From contig JAJYPD010000006.1 in the NCBI GenBank assembly GCA_021795715.1, positions 1 to 64,000 of the forward strand: 64,000 bases of DNA, in the 5' to 3' direction. Shown here one piece after another: positions 55,340-64,000 of this stretch. Both the position numbers and the translations under genes were made by a program. The stretch comes from Pseudomonadota bacterium (lineage in GTDB: Bacteria; Pseudomonadota; Gammaproteobacteria; Acidiferrobacterales; Acidiferrobacteraceae). The notes under the pieces were generated by a model, which saw only the letters and a program-made list of their open reading frames with translations, did not search any database and had not been told where the DNA came from. The number at the start of each line of letters is the position of its first letter. Position 1 is the stretch's first letter.

Positions 55340-56092
55340 ATGTGTGAGTCAATGGACGGGCGGGATCCGGGTGGGCGCGAACGACTTGCTCACTGGTTTA
55401 CGGGACCGCTCGGGAGGTCGCTGCAGGCGTTGGAGAGCCATCGGCTGCGGGACATCCTGCCTGCTTTCGCCGGCACGTTTGCAGTCCAGGTCGGTCACAT
55501 CGGTGACTGCGATCTGCTCGAATCGAGTCCGACCGCGGTGCATGTACTGGTCGATCCGGACGCGGGATCCGGGGGCGCCGTCGTGCGGGCTCTGCCGGAG
55601 GAGCTGCCGTTGGATACCCGCAGTGTCCAGGTCGTCCTGCTCGCGCACACGCTGGATGTCTCCGAGCAGCCTCACCAGGCGCTGCGCGAGGCCGAGCGGG
55701 TGCTGGCGCCGGAGGGACATGTCGTCATCCTCGGTTTCAACCGCGTGAGCCTCTGGAGGCTTGCTTGTCTCTTCCGCCATCGCCGGGAACGCCGCCCCTG
55801 GTGCGGGGCGGCGGCCATCGGCCTGTCCCGGCTGAAGGACTGGCTGTCGTTGCTCGATTTCGAGCTTGTGCGCGGCGGCATGCTCTATTACCGGCCGCCG
55901 GTCGCACAGGCTTATCTGCGCGACCGCCTGTTTTTCCTGGAGCGCATCGGCGATCGCTGGTGGCCGCTCGGTGCGGCGGTCTATCTCGTCGTGGCCCGCA
56001 AGCGGACACCCGGTATGATGCCGATTCCCAGGCGCGCGCGGCGGCGCCGGTTGCGGCCGGCATCGCGGCCCGTGGGGCTCGGTCATGGCTGA
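55340..56092 (+). CDS. SAM-dependent methyltransferase (YafS-like)
   Basis: The 250-residue protein has a class I methyltransferase core: [14 protein letters not shown] in place of the usual glycine-rich loop, [46 protein letters not shown] as motifs around the acidic loop and post-I strand, and a C-terminal half of unknown role ending in a strongly basic tail. The target is unknown. Either ATG (55340 or 55352) may start it. Its position between gloB and rnhA is conserved among gammaproteobacteria. Confidence 0.8.
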   Translation: MCESMDGRDPGGRERLAHWFTGPLGRSLQALESHRLRDILPAFAGTFAVQVGHIGDCDLLESSPTAVHVLVDPDAGSGGAVVRALPEELPLDTRSVQVVLLAHTLDVSEQPHQALREAERVLAPEGHVVILGFNRVSLWRLACLFRHRRERRPWCGAAAIGLSRLKDWLSLLDFELVRGGMLYYRPPVAQAYLRDRLFFLERIGDRWWPLGAAVYLVVARKRTPGMMPIPRRARRRRLRPASRPVGLGHG

Positions 56093-56555
56093 GCAACCGC
56101 CGGTGCAGATCTTTACCGACGGGGCCTGCCGCGGCAATCCGGGGCCGGGGGGGTGGGGCGCGATCCTGCGCAGTGGCACGCGTGAGCGCATCCTGAGCGG
56201 GGCCGAGCCGATGACGACCAATAACCGTATGGAGCTGACCGCCGCGGTCGTGGCCTTGCAGGCGCTGAAAAGGCCCTGCAAGGTGGAGCTTGTGACCGAT
56301 TCGCAGTATGTGCGGCAGGGCATCACCGCGTGGATTGCGCAGTGGAAGCGGCGCGGCTGGCTGACGGCCGCCCGCAAGCCCGTTTTGAACCAGGATCTGT
56401 GGCAGCAGCTGGACGCCGCCGCCGCGCCCCACGACATCGAGTGGCGGTGGGTGCGTGGACACACGGGGCACATCGAAAACGAACGCGCCGACCGCCTCGC
56501 CAACGAAGCCATCGACAAATTGCTGAAGGCCTCGGGGCTGGCGCGCGGACGATGA
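56085..56555 (+). CDS. rnhA: Ribonuclease HI
   Basis: RNase HI degrades RNA in RNA-DNA hybrids. The 156-residue protein has all four metal-binding acids: D12 ([17 protein letters not shown]), E50 (NNRMELTA), D72 (LVTDSQYV) and D136 (NERADRLAN), with the HTGH histidine loop. It overlaps the methyltransferase gene by 8 bases and lies just before dnaQ, as in E. coli, though here both are on one strand. Confidence 0.96.
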   Translation: MAEQPPVQIFTDGACRGNPGPGGWGAILRSGTRERILSGAEPMTTNNRMELTAAVVALQALKRPCKVELVTDSQYVRQGITAWIAQWKRRGWLTAARKPVLNQDLWQQLDAAAAPHDIEWRWVRGHTGHIENERADRLANEAIDKLLKASGLARGR

Positions 56556-56568
56556 AAGAGGGAGTGTA

Positions 56569-57297
56569 ATGCGGCAAATCGTTCTCGATACCGAAACCAC
56601 CGGACTGGATCCGGCGGAAGGACATGCGATCATCGAAATCGGCGCCATCGAGCTCGTCAACCGGCGCATCACCAATGCGGACCTGTTCCACGAATATATC
56701 AATCCGCGGCGCGCCATCGACGCGGCGGCTGTGGAAGTCCATGGCATTACCAGCGAGATGCTGGCCGACAAGCCGGTGTTCGCCGATATCGTGGAGCGGT
56801 TTTTGGAGGCGGTCCAGGGCGCGGAGCTGCTGATTCATAACGCCCCCTTTGATGTCGGGTTTCTGAACGCCGAAATTCGCCGCGTCTGGGAGAGCGGGCG
56901 CACGCTGCCGGTGCGCCAGATCGAAGAGTGCTGCCAGATCGTCGACACCCTGCAGCTTGCGCGCCAGTTGCACCCGGGACAGAAGAATAGTCTGGATGCG
57001 CTGTGCAAGCGTTACGGCATCGACAACAGCCATCGAATCCAGCACGGGGCGCGTCTCGACGCCATCATTCTGGCGGATGTCTATCTGGCGATGACAGGTG
57101 GCCAGACCACGCTTTTTGCCGACACCGTCGAATCTTTCGAGCCGCTTACCCTGGATGTCCGCGGGTGGCAGGCGGGTGAGCCGTTGGTGATCCGGGCCTC
57201 AGCCGAGGAGCTCGCCGCGCACGAGGCCTGTCTGCAGGACATCGACAAGAAAAGCGCAGGCCGCTGTCTCTGGAAGGTCTTGCAGGGGGATGCCTAG
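56569..57297 (+). CDS. dnaQ: DNA polymerase III epsilon subunit, proofreading exonuclease
   Basis: DnaQ is the 3'-5' exonuclease of the replicative polymerase. The 242-residue protein has the DEDDh motifs: D7 and E9 (VLDTETTGL), HNAPFDVGFL with the third aspartate, and HGARLDA with the catalytic histidine and fourth aspartate. The C-terminus is short and includes the region that binds the alpha subunit. AGGGAG precedes the ATG, 13 bases after rnhA. Confidence 0.95.
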   Translation: MRQIVLDTETTGLDPAEGHAIIEIGAIELVNRRITNADLFHEYINPRRAIDAAAVEVHGITSEMLADKPVFADIVERFLEAVQGAELLIHNAPFDVGFLNAEIRRVWESGRTLPVRQIEECCQIVDTLQLARQLHPGQKNSLDALCKRYGIDNSHRIQHGARLDAIILADVYLAMTGGQTTLFADTVESFEPLTLDVRGWQAGEPLVIRASAEELAAHEACLQDIDKKSAGRCLWKVLQGDA

Positions 57298-57626
57298 GAG
57301 CCTGTCCGGGTCATATCACGGGAGATGGTCTTCTGGGCCATCACCATGGCCGCCTTGGGCGTCTGGGTGGGGCACGACCTGGTACTGCCGGGGATCAATT
57401 CCGCGGCGCCACAGCAAGGACGCTTCCTGGTCATGGCCCCTTAAAAGACAGGATCGGTCCGGGTGTGGCATAGGCCTTGCCAGACGCGATGATCGGCATG
57501 GGTCGTCATGCTCTTCCGGCAGGGGGCGGGCGGCAGCGCCATTATTGGCCCAGGCGCTGGCCTGTTTCCCGTGTGGACCCCGAAACCGTTACCGGGACAG
57601 GTTCCCAGCGGCGCGCGCCGACCGGC
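57298..57626. other. Mostly non-coding stretch after dnaQ
   Basis: About 330 bases lie between the dnaQ and MFS genes, which converge. Apart from the small frame at 57325-57444, I see no recognisable gene. GGCC-c-AG and CT-GGCC near 57548-57563 could form a short hairpin without a T-run. Confidence 0.45.
57325..57444 (+). CDS. Possible small membrane protein, 39 residues
   Basis: An ATG behind GGGAG opens a 39-residue frame with one hydrophobic segment (FWAITMAALGVWVGHDLVL) and a polar tail ending in RFLVMAP. It has an adequate ribosome binding site but no recognised family, and such short frames arise by chance in GC-rich DNA. Confidence 0.3.
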   Translation: MVFWAITMAALGVWVGHDLVLPGINSAAPQQGRFLVMAP

Positions 57627-58808
57627 TCACCGAATCGGCGCCTTGCGTGTGCCCGACACGAAGAGAACCAGCACGGCCGCGAGCAGGACGCCGAGCAGGG
57701 GAAAGGCGAGGTGGTAGCCGCCGATCGCCACGGCCACCCCAGTGAGCGCAGGACCGATGGCCTGACCCACATCCATGATGGTCCGCAAAAAGCCCATGCC
57801 CGCGCCAAAGCCGCCGGCACGGCTGCGGTCGCCGACGAGCGCGCCGGTGGCGGCGGTGGTGGCGGCAAAGCCGACGCCAAACAAGGTGTTGATGCCCACA
57901 AGGGGGGCGAAGGCGTGGGTGAAAGGCAGCGCGCACAGCGAAACTGCGCCGGCAATGAGGCCTGCGTGGATGAAGCGGGCGCGGCCGTGGCGGTCGGAGA
58001 GCCGGCCGAAGTAAGGCTTCAGGAAGATCACACTCAAAAGCTGCAGGCCAAGCAGGATGCCGGTTTCCCACGCTGGCCAGCCGGCGCGGGTCGTGTACAG
58101 GGCGAGAAACGCCTCGACTGCGCCGTACACCAGAAACTGGGCGGCCTCCACGAGACTCGTCGTGCGAATCACGGGGTCGTGCCAGACTGCCGCCACCGAG
58201 ATCTTCGTGCGCGTCTTGCGGGCCTGTGATCGGGGATGCACCGTCGGCAGGCGAATGCCGAGCGCGAGCGCCGCCAGCGCTGCCGCACCGCACCCGAGGA
58301 ATACGCCGGTAAAGCCTGTCACCGAAATCAGGAACCCGCCCAGAAAAGGCGCGCACGAGCGGCCGACGGTGCTCATCGCACTGTAGGTCGCAAGGACCTG
58401 GCCGCGCCGGGCCCGAAAGCGTTCGGCAATCTCGGCGGTGATGGTGGTGCCGAAGATGGCGGTGGCAAAGCCATGATAGAAACGGATCAGTGCCAGCTGG
58501 CCGATGTCTGTCACCAGAAGATATAAAAAGGGCGCCGTGGCGAACACAAAGAGGGCCAGGAGCAGCAAAGGGCGGGCGCCGAGCCGGTCGCGCAAGAGAC
58601 CCACCGGCAGACTGATGAGGATACCCGGGATCGTCGATGCCATTGCCGTTGCGCCGATGGCAACGGGACCGGCGCCCAGGTGATGGGCAAAAAGCGGCAA
58701 AGTCGGGGTTTTCGACATAGTCGAGCTAAGGAGCGCAAACGCGCCCGTCAGGCCCGCCAGGATGAGAAAGGGCGGGCGCAGGCGCGTCTTGCGGTGTGGT
58801 AAATCCAT
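57627..58808 (-). CDS. MFS transporter
   Basis: The 393-residue protein has 12 membrane segments. The motif A regions are LPVGLLRDRLGARPLLLLAL after TM2 and LKPYFGRLSDRHGRARFIHA after TM8, and a GHGFATAIFGTT-like TM4 follows. The architecture is that of proton-coupled drug or metabolite exporters; the substrate is unknown. It diverges from the alpha/beta hydrolase gene with about 85 bases between starts. Confidence 0.85.
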   Translation of the reverse strand: MDLPHRKTRLRPPFLILAGLTGAFALLSSTMSKTPTLPLFAHHLGAGPVAIGATAMASTIPGILISLPVGLLRDRLGARPLLLLALFVFATAPFLYLLVTDIGQLALIRFYHGFATAIFGTTITAEIAERFRARRGQVLATYSAMSTVGRSCAPFLGGFLISVTGFTGVFLGCGAAALAALALGIRLPTVHPRSQARKTRTKISVAAVWHDPVIRTTSLVEAAQFLVYGAVEAFLALYTTRAGWPAWETGILLGLQLLSVIFLKPYFGRLSDRHGRARFIHAGLIAGAVSLCALPFTHAFAPLVGINTLFGVGFAATTAATGALVGDRSRAGGFGAGMGFLRTIMDVGQAIGPALTGVAVAIGGYHLAFPLLGVLLAAVLVLFVSGTRKAPIR

Positions 58809-58892
58809 GGGCGGCGCGACGGCGTATCGATGGGATTGTGGCGTAGGATAGCAGACTCGGTGCGGGTGAGCGCAGGCTCAGGGGTGACCGGG

Positions 58893-59795
58893 ATGAATTC
58901 ACGGGCGGCGGGCCAGGCCGGGGGCAACTCGGGCCGCGAACACACCTTTGTGCTGGCCGACGGCCGCCGGGTCGGTTGCACCGAGTATGGCACGCAGGGC
59001 CCCGTCATTCTCTATTGCCACGGCTTTCCGGGTTCCCGGCAAGAGGCGCAGCTCCTTGCGCCGGCGCTGAAGGCGCAGGCCGTGCGTCTCCTGGCGGTCG
59101 ACCGCCCCGGGTATGGCCGTTCGGATCCGTCCCCCGGACGCACCATCCCATCCTGGGTCGGTGATGCGCGCCAACTGCTGGCGGGTCTGGGCGTGGCGCG
59201 CTGCGCGGTGCTCGGTGTATCCGGCGGCGCACCCTATGCGCTCGCTCTGCTCCATGGCGCGCCTGAGGTGACCCACGGGGCCGTCGTATCCGGTCTGGGC
59301 CCCCCGCAGGCCCTGTTTGCTGAGCGGCGCCATCTGTTTTTCGCCGCACGAGCCGCCCTGGGTCTCGCTCGCCGCTATCCGGCGCTGACGCCGTTTTTGG
59401 CGCGGCTTTCCGTGGATTGGCTGCGCCTGCGCCTGCGCACGGTGCCGCTGCGTTACGCAGGCGGCCGTGATGTCACGGTGCTGCGCGATGCGCGTGTCGA
59501 GAGCGTGCTTTGCGCGGCACAAAGGGAGGGTCTGCGCCAGGGTGCGGCGTCGGCTGCAGAGGAGCTTCTTTTGTATTTGGCCCCGTGGGGTTTTGCGCTG
59601 GAGGAAATCAGCAAACCCGTCGGTCTGTGGCACGGCGGCGCCGACCGCATCGTGCCAATCGGCGTAGCGCGCCGCGTGGCTTGCTCCCTACCGCAGGTCG
59701 CGGCTCATTACTGTCCCGCTGATGGCCATTATTCCCTGCCCATCCTGCGCGGCGCAGCGATCATCGGTGGATTGCGAGATGGGACTGTGTCTTGA
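58893..59795 (+). CDS. Alpha/beta-hydrolase-fold protein
   Basis: The 300-residue enzyme has the oxyanion region CHGFPGSRQE, the nucleophile elbow GVSGGAPYA with its serine, HGGADRIVP containing the acid and DGHYSLP carrying the catalytic histidine, so the triad is complete. The substrate could be an ester, epoxide or lactone. The ATG at 58893 is preceded by GGGG; an ATG at 58830 adds unconserved residues. Its 3' end overlaps the converging gene at 59761 by 35 bases. Confidence 0.85.
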   Translation: MNSRAAGQAGGNSGREHTFVLADGRRVGCTEYGTQGPVILYCHGFPGSRQEAQLLAPALKAQAVRLLAVDRPGYGRSDPSPGRTIPSWVGDARQLLAGLGVARCAVLGVSGGAPYALALLHGAPEVTHGAVVSGLGPPQALFAERRHLFFAARAALGLARRYPALTPFLARLSVDWLRLRLRTVPLRYAGGRDVTVLRDARVESVLCAAQREGLRQGAASAAEELLLYLAPWGFALEEISKPVGLWHGGADRIVPIGVARRVACSLPQVAAHYCPADGHYSLPILRGAAIIGGLRDGTVS

Positions 59796-61560
59796 GCCAG
59801 TCACCAATGCGCTGTTCATCGATCGGCGGGGCGATCCAGCTGCCCTGGATGAAGGACAGACCCAGTGCCGGATCGGCGGCCAGTGTGCGCGTGGAGAGGT
59901 CGTCGACCCGCTCGGCGAAACAGGTCAGATGCAGTGCATGCGCGAGCGCACCCAGGCTCGTGGCCAGACGCACGGTGGCCGGGTCGGTCGTGAGTGCGAC
60001 CTTGACGCCATGAAACGGCCACTCCATCAGGGGTCCGAGACGGATGTCGCCGCCGGCATGAAGGTCATCCAGAAGGAGGCGGATGCCGTCTGCGTGGACG
60101 GCCCGCGCAAAATCGCGCGCCTGCGCCGTGTGCGTCTCGAGGGTGGACCGCGGGATTTCGAGGACGAGGCGCGCGGGAGGAAGACGCGCTATCTGCAGCC
60201 ATGCGCGCAGCCGCTCGAGAAAGCGGGGCTCGTCGAGATCGGCGGCCTGGATGTTCAGGTGCAGCGCGACATGCGGAAAATCGCGAATCGGCAAAAAGGC
60301 CGAGGTCAGGTCGAGCAGGCGTTGCGTGGCGCGGGCGAGAAGCGGGTGGTCGCGGCCGCCGAGCACCTGCTCGGGACGGACCGGCCCCCGGTGCGGATGC
60401 TGCCAGAACAGTTGGGCCTCGACGGCAGCGGTATCGCCGTTGGGCCGGCATATGGGGTTATAGGCGACCGTCCAGGTCCCCCGATCGAGGCCGAATAAAA
60501 ACTCAATCCGGCCCGCCGCCGATGTCGGCCGTACGGTGCACAGGCGGTGTTCATAAGAACGGTAGTCGTGACCGCCGGCGCGCTTGGCCTCGTACATGGC
60601 CTGATCGGCGTGATGCAAGAGCGTCTCGGCAGGGTTGTCATCAAAGGGATAGATTGTAAAGCCGACGTTCGCGCTTACGGGGACATCCTGGCCATGGCAG
60701 CACATCGGCCGGTGCAGTGTCTGAACTACCCGGCCGAGGACCGACTCGGCCTCATCGAGCCGGGTGAGATCCTCGAGGAGGATGGCGAATTTGTCGCCAC
60801 CGAGGCGGGCGACGGTGTCGCACGACCGTACGGCGCCCAAGAGCCGGTCGCTTACGGCGGCGAGAAGGGCGTCACCACCGCGATGACCGAGCTCATCATC
60901 GGTTCTTTGGGGGTGGTCTATGCCGAGAAGGATCACGGCGAGCAGATGATCGTGTCGCAAGGCGCGCGCCTGGGCGATGCTCAGGCGGTCTATCAGCAAG
61001 GCCCGGTTGGGCAGGCCCGTGAGGAGGTCGTAGTGATCGTTCCGCCTCAAGGTGGCTTCGAGTTTCGCGCGGTAATAGGCCGCACCCACGAACCCGGCCA
61101 GGGTTTCGACCAGGCGGGCCTGCGCGGGTGATGGCTTGCGTGTCCGGTCCGTGTTCCAGGTGATGCCAAGTGCCCCTTCGACGCGGCCATTGATGCGTAT
61201 GGGAACGACGTAGCAGGCCTTGACGCCGAGCGCCGCGAATGGCTCCAGCGCACCACCGTGGTTCGCGTGCGGACTCATGTACACCGGACGGCCGGTGGTC
61301 AAGGCGCGGCCGACCGCGCCTTCCGTCAGGCGCCCGTGAAACGTCTTGATCTGCGCAATGAAGGCCTGCGGGGCGCCATCGAAGAGCCGGTAGGCCCATT
61401 GGTCGCCATCTTGCAGGGCAAGCCCCGCGCCGTCGGCGCCAAGCAGCATCGTGGCGCCTTTTGCGGCCGTGTGAAAACAATGTTCGAAATCAGCCGTGGC
61501 GGAAAGGTTGCGCAAGAGCTCCGCGTATGTTTCGCGATGACTCGGTCGCGCCATAGGCAT
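59761..61560 (-). CDS. GAF-GGDEF-EAL protein with degenerate catalytic motifs
   Basis: The 599-residue protein has a GAF sensor (about residues 10-170), then a GGDEF-like domain whose signature reads GGDKF near residue 255, and an EAL-like domain where EAL is EAQ, the DDFGTGYS motif is DDLHAGG, and KID is VKVALT. It therefore should neither make nor degrade c-di-GMP efficiently and may act as a receptor or scaffold. An RSCD I-site remains before GGDKF, consistent with ligand binding. No membrane helix. I chose the ATG at 61560; a longer start is possible at 61662. Confidence 0.85.
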   Translation of the reverse strand: MPMARPSHRETYAELLRNLSATADFEHCFHTAAKGATMLLGADGAGLALQDGDQWAYRLFDGAPQAFIAQIKTFHGRLTEGAVGRALTTGRPVYMSPHANHGGALEPFAALGVKACYVVPIRINGRVEGALGITWNTDRTRKPSPAQARLVETLAGFVGAAYYRAKLEATLRRNDHYDLLTGLPNRALLIDRLSIAQARALRHDHLLAVILLGIDHPQRTDDELGHRGGDALLAAVSDRLLGAVRSCDTVARLGGDKFAILLEDLTRLDEAESVLGRVVQTLHRPMCCHGQDVPVSANVGFTIYPFDDNPAETLLHHADQAMYEAKRAGGHDYRSYEHRLCTVRPTSAAGRIEFLFGLDRGTWTVAYNPICRPNGDTAAVEAQLFWQHPHRGPVRPEQVLGGRDHPLLARATQRLLDLTSAFLPIRDFPHVALHLNIQAADLDEPRFLERLRAWLQIARLPPARLVLEIPRSTLETHTAQARDFARAVHADGIRLLLDDLHAGGDIRLGPLMEWPFHGVKVALTTDPATVRLATSLGALAHALHLTCFAERVDDLSTRTLAADPALGLSFIQGSWIAPPIDEQRIGDWLKTQSHLAIHR

Positions 61561-61807
61561 GGGGTCGGTAGTGATGGACGGGTTTGCCCTACTATAGGCC
61601 AAACCCTGCCGGTAAGGATAGTGTTGGGGCGGCTGCCATTGGTGTGGGATTTCATCCCGCAAGATGCCGGCGTACGGCCGCCGTGTCCCGGCCAGAGGGG
61701 GGACCGCAAACGGGGCTGCCGCCGGCCGCGTGTGCGCCGCCAGGGCGGCTCTTGATGTGGCGGGACCAAAGACCCATATTGGCAGGCGTAGGCAAAGGAG
61801 AACGCAT

Positions 61808-61987
61808 TTGACGAAGCGGCAATGGAAGTGGCGGGTGGCGACGGTGGCGGTGGCGTGCCTGATGCTGTGGGCTTTGTTGCTTTTCCTGCACTTGCTTTTC
61901 GATCTTATGTGGGTATTTTTCTGGGTCGGCCTGCTTGGCGTGGCGGTCAGTGCGGTCTTGCATCTGATCGAGGGGCGGCCGTCATGA
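61808..61987 (+). CDS. Small two-helix membrane protein
   Basis: The 59-residue product starts with TTG behind AAAGGAGA, an excellent ribosome binding site. It has a basic N-terminus (TKRQWKWR) and two adjacent hydrophobic helices (about residues 11-29 and 33-52), typical of small inner-membrane proteins. No family recognised. It lies between the GGDEF/EAL-like gene and the BI-1 gene. Confidence 0.6.
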   Translation: MTKRQWKWRVATVAVACLMLWALLLFLHLLFDLMWVFFWVGLLGVAVSAVLHLIEGRPS

Positions 61988-62082
61988 CGGGCCGGTGGGG
62001 GCGACGTTGATCTGGGTGCGGCTCAGGTGTCTAATGCACGGACTTTCATAGAGGGCCGGGACGACGGCCCGGAGGAGATGTA

Positions 62083-62772
62083 ATGCCGAATTCCAATTTT
62101 TTGCCGGACGCGGGACCTGGTGCTTACGGTGTTTATCCGGGGACGAGTCTTTTGCATCGCACCTACGCGCTGCTTGCGGCAACTTTGTTCTTCAGTACGA
62201 TCACGGCCGTGGTGGGCATGCGCAGTTTGTTTGCCTATCAGCACCCGATCATGATCATGATCGCGGCGTTCATCAGCCTGTTCGCTATCCAGTGGGCGGG
62301 CATGCGCAACAGCCCCATGGCGGTGCCTTTGGTGTTTTTGTTCACCGGTCTCATGGGTCTTTCGCTCGGGCCGGCCATCGCCGTCTACCTGCGCCTGCCC
62401 AACGGCCCCACCATCGTCGCCGAGGCGCTGCTCGGTACGGCTGTGATTTTCAGTTCACTGTCGGTGTACGCCCTGGTGTCGCGGCGCAATTTCAGTTACA
62501 TGGGCGGGTTCTTGATGACCGGCCTCATCATCGTCGTGCTGGCCTCGATTGCCAACATCTTCCTGCATATGGCGATGTTACAGCTGGTGGTGGCGGGCAT
62601 GGCGCTGCTTGTGTTTTCGGGTCTTGTGCTCTTTGACACGAGCCGCCTGATCCATGGTGGCCAGACGAATCCGGTGTTGCTGGCCGTCAGTCTCTACCTC
62701 GATGTACTGAACATCTTCATCGCCTTGCTGGAAATCCTCGGTGCCCTGCAAGGGGGCGGACGCCGGCGCTAA
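62083..62772 (+). CDS. Bax inhibitor-1/YccA-family inner-membrane protein
   Basis: The 229-residue protein has seven membrane segments and the family signatures TYALLAATLFFSTITAVVG, FTGLMGLSLGP and LFDTSRLI, ending in the helix LYLDVLNIFIALLEILG. The best-known member, YccA, modulates the FtsH protease; others conduct calcium or protons. A GGAGG ribosome binding site precedes the ATG. Confidence 0.9.
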   Translation: MPNSNFLPDAGPGAYGVYPGTSLLHRTYALLAATLFFSTITAVVGMRSLFAYQHPIMIMIAAFISLFAIQWAGMRNSPMAVPLVFLFTGLMGLSLGPAIAVYLRLPNGPTIVAEALLGTAVIFSSLSVYALVSRRNFSYMGGFLMTGLIIVVLASIANIFLHMAMLQLVVAGMALLVFSGLVLFDTSRLIHGGQTNPVLLAVSLYLDVLNIFIALLEILGALQGGGRRR

Positions 62773-63198
62773 GGCCCTGTCATCCTGTCCGGGGCCGGCC
62801 CGGCCGTCTGGTGCCGCCGGTCCTGGATCCTTAAGGATCTGCCGATCCCGCGCAAAACGTTTTCTGTCCGCATCGTGAAGGGGGTGGGCCGTTTGCGCCC
62901 AATGGGGCATTTGGCTTGCGTTTTGGGGCGCCGCTTTACGCCGTGGCGGGCAAAACGCGGGCGCAGGCAGGTATGCACGAGCGCTTTCGCCCGAAAGGCC
63001 CTGCGCGGCCGGCCACAGGCGGCAACGGGCGCACATGGACTTGGTGGTATCGCGCGCATTTGCGCACGAGTGTCGATGGCCGAAACGGCGCGCAGCACGG
63101 GTTGTCCACCGGTCTCGTTTGCCGATTGGACGTGATCTAAACTATCCTGTGTCGTGGTAGCCTGCCATCGGTCCGACGACAAACGAGACACCAGACAC
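62773..63198. other. Stretch without a recognisable gene
   Basis: About 425 bases. GATCCTTAAGGATC at 62826-62839 is a perfect 14-base palindrome. Frames on both strands are basic or arginine-rich without family likeness. A possible promoter for the next gene is TTGCCG at 63119-63124 with TATCCT at 63143-63148 (18 bases apart). Confidence 0.45.
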
Positions 63199-63603
63199 AT
63201 GCCGATTTTGTACGCGATCGAGCCGGATTTATCGGCCGTTGAATTTCAGGCTGTGCTGATTGCCTCAACGCTGGCGGAACGACGCCCGGCCGGGGATCTT
63301 GCCCGGCTGGAGAAAATGCTTCGGGCGGCCGATATCGTTGTCACCGCACGCGATCAAGGACGCCTGGTCGGAATCTCGCGGGCGATCACGGATTTTTCGT
63401 ATTGTTGCTACCTGTCCGACTTAGCCGTCGATGTAGCGTACCAGCGCCAAGGGATTGGCAGGCAATTGGTTGCGAAAACCCACGAAATGGCCGGTCAGGC
63501 CACCACGCTGATACTAATCGCCGCTCCTGCGGCCGAATCCTACTATCCGCAGATCGGCATGCAGAAACTAAAAAGTGCCTGGGCAATCCCCCGTAGCCGA
63601 TAG
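63199..63603 (+). CDS. GNAT-family N-acetyltransferase
   Basis: The 134-residue protein has the acetyl-CoA loop LAVDVAYQRQGIGRQLV (Q/RxxGxG/A) and a beta-strand core DQGRLVGISRAI. The acceptor is unknown. Base composition looks lower in GC, with several TTA, CTA and ATA codons, than in its neighbours, which may indicate recent transfer. The ATG at 63199 is used; an earlier GTG at 63154 lacks the family start. Confidence 0.8.
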   Translation: MPILYAIEPDLSAVEFQAVLIASTLAERRPAGDLARLEKMLRAADIVVTARDQGRLVGISRAITDFSYCCYLSDLAVDVAYQRQGIGRQLVAKTHEMAGQATTLILIAAPAAESYYPQIGMQKLKSAWAIPRSR

Positions 63604-64000
63604 CCTGCCAAAGCGGATGCGGTGTCCGCCGGGTGGCGGGATGGGTGGTTTAGCCGTTACGCAGCCGGTCTTGGTGCGGGATATGGATCGCCGGTGGCCG
63701 CTGAGCCAAGCGGACACCCGAATACGGGCTCCCGGCCGCAGATGCAAGTCGCACGTCCTGGGACGCGCCGGAACGGAGGGCGCGTGTCTGGCAGCGGGAC
63801 ACAAGGGCAACGGCACCGGAGACCCCGCGCGGGGGGATCGTGATCAAAAGAAAAAAAGCGCCCGCGGCCGGCTGAGCGGTGCCCGAAGCGTCCCCAGGCT
63901 GTGCCACGGACAGGGCCCATACCCGCCGGCCTGGCCCCCCGCCGCATGCGCGGCGTGCCGATGGCCTTCGCAGAGGGTGCTTTGCGTGCGGCCGGCACCC
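63604..64000. other. Stretch without a recognisable gene at the right edge
   Basis: About 400 bases of GC-rich sequence with no convincing frame or RNA. An A-rich patch at 63844-63858 is followed by a GC-rich run; on the minus strand this could be a GC-rich segment plus T-run, but no clean stem forms. A gene may begin beyond the edge. Confidence 0.4.

Noticed and set aside
62875-63135. Arginine-rich frames on both strands as a gene
   Set aside because: No ribosome binding site, no family likeness and composition like random GC-rich translation.

Overview
The window is a high-GC stretch of a gammaproteobacterium-like chromosome. The gene order tig-clpP-clpX-lon-hup and the gloB / methyltransferase / rnhA / dnaQ neighbourhood are typical of that class. 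The very large hopanoid locus, the heme A/O synthesis genes and the three c-di-GMP-type proteins would fit an acidophilic sulfur/iron oxidiser such as Acidiferrobacter or Acidithiobacillus. That assignment is an inference from gene content; no marker here fixes the genus.

Layout. 1-2168: a broken polyprenyl-phosphate glycosyltransferase remnant, a small secreted peptide gene on the minus strand, and an Nramp-family transporter. 2288-21288: a continuous plus-strand hopanoid locus: ispH, hpnH, hpnB, hpnM, an mlaA-like lipoprotein gene, hpnA, hpnI, hpnJ, hpnK, hpnN, hpnL, a squalene synthase gene, shc, hpnG, a second hpnL and a sulfotransferase gene. 21570-25187: ctaA-like and ctaB heme genes, an MFS transporter and a DUF4282 membrane protein. 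25455-31074: a TolC/MFP/RND efflux operon behind a perfect palindrome. 31251-40142: two GGDEF/EAL proteins flanking a minus-strand sulfotransferase/GT9 pair, a small outer-membrane barrel and a TSUP exporter. 40138-51708: housekeeping and proteostasis (htpG with a sigma-32-type promoter, purC, tRNA-Leu, tig, clpP, clpX, lon, hup, tRNA-Val, tRNA-Asp, ppiD). 51779-57297: minus-strand gloB-mltD-fabI diverging from a methyltransferase, rnhA and dnaQ. 57298-64000: MFS transporter, alpha/beta hydrolase, a degenerate GGDEF/EAL protein, small membrane proteins, a BI-1/YccA protein, a GNAT acetyltransferase and non-coding ends.

How the genes work together. IspH supplies isoprenoid precursors. The squalene synthase and Shc make hopene, HpnH adds adenosine and HpnG removes adenine. 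HpnI, HpnJ and HpnK build a GlcNAc-derived cyclitol head group. HpnM, the MlaA-like lipoprotein and HpnN look like an envelope shuttle for the products. The sulfotransferase at the end of the run suggests an undescribed lipid modification. The proteostasis block carries recognisable heat-shock and housekeeping promoters.
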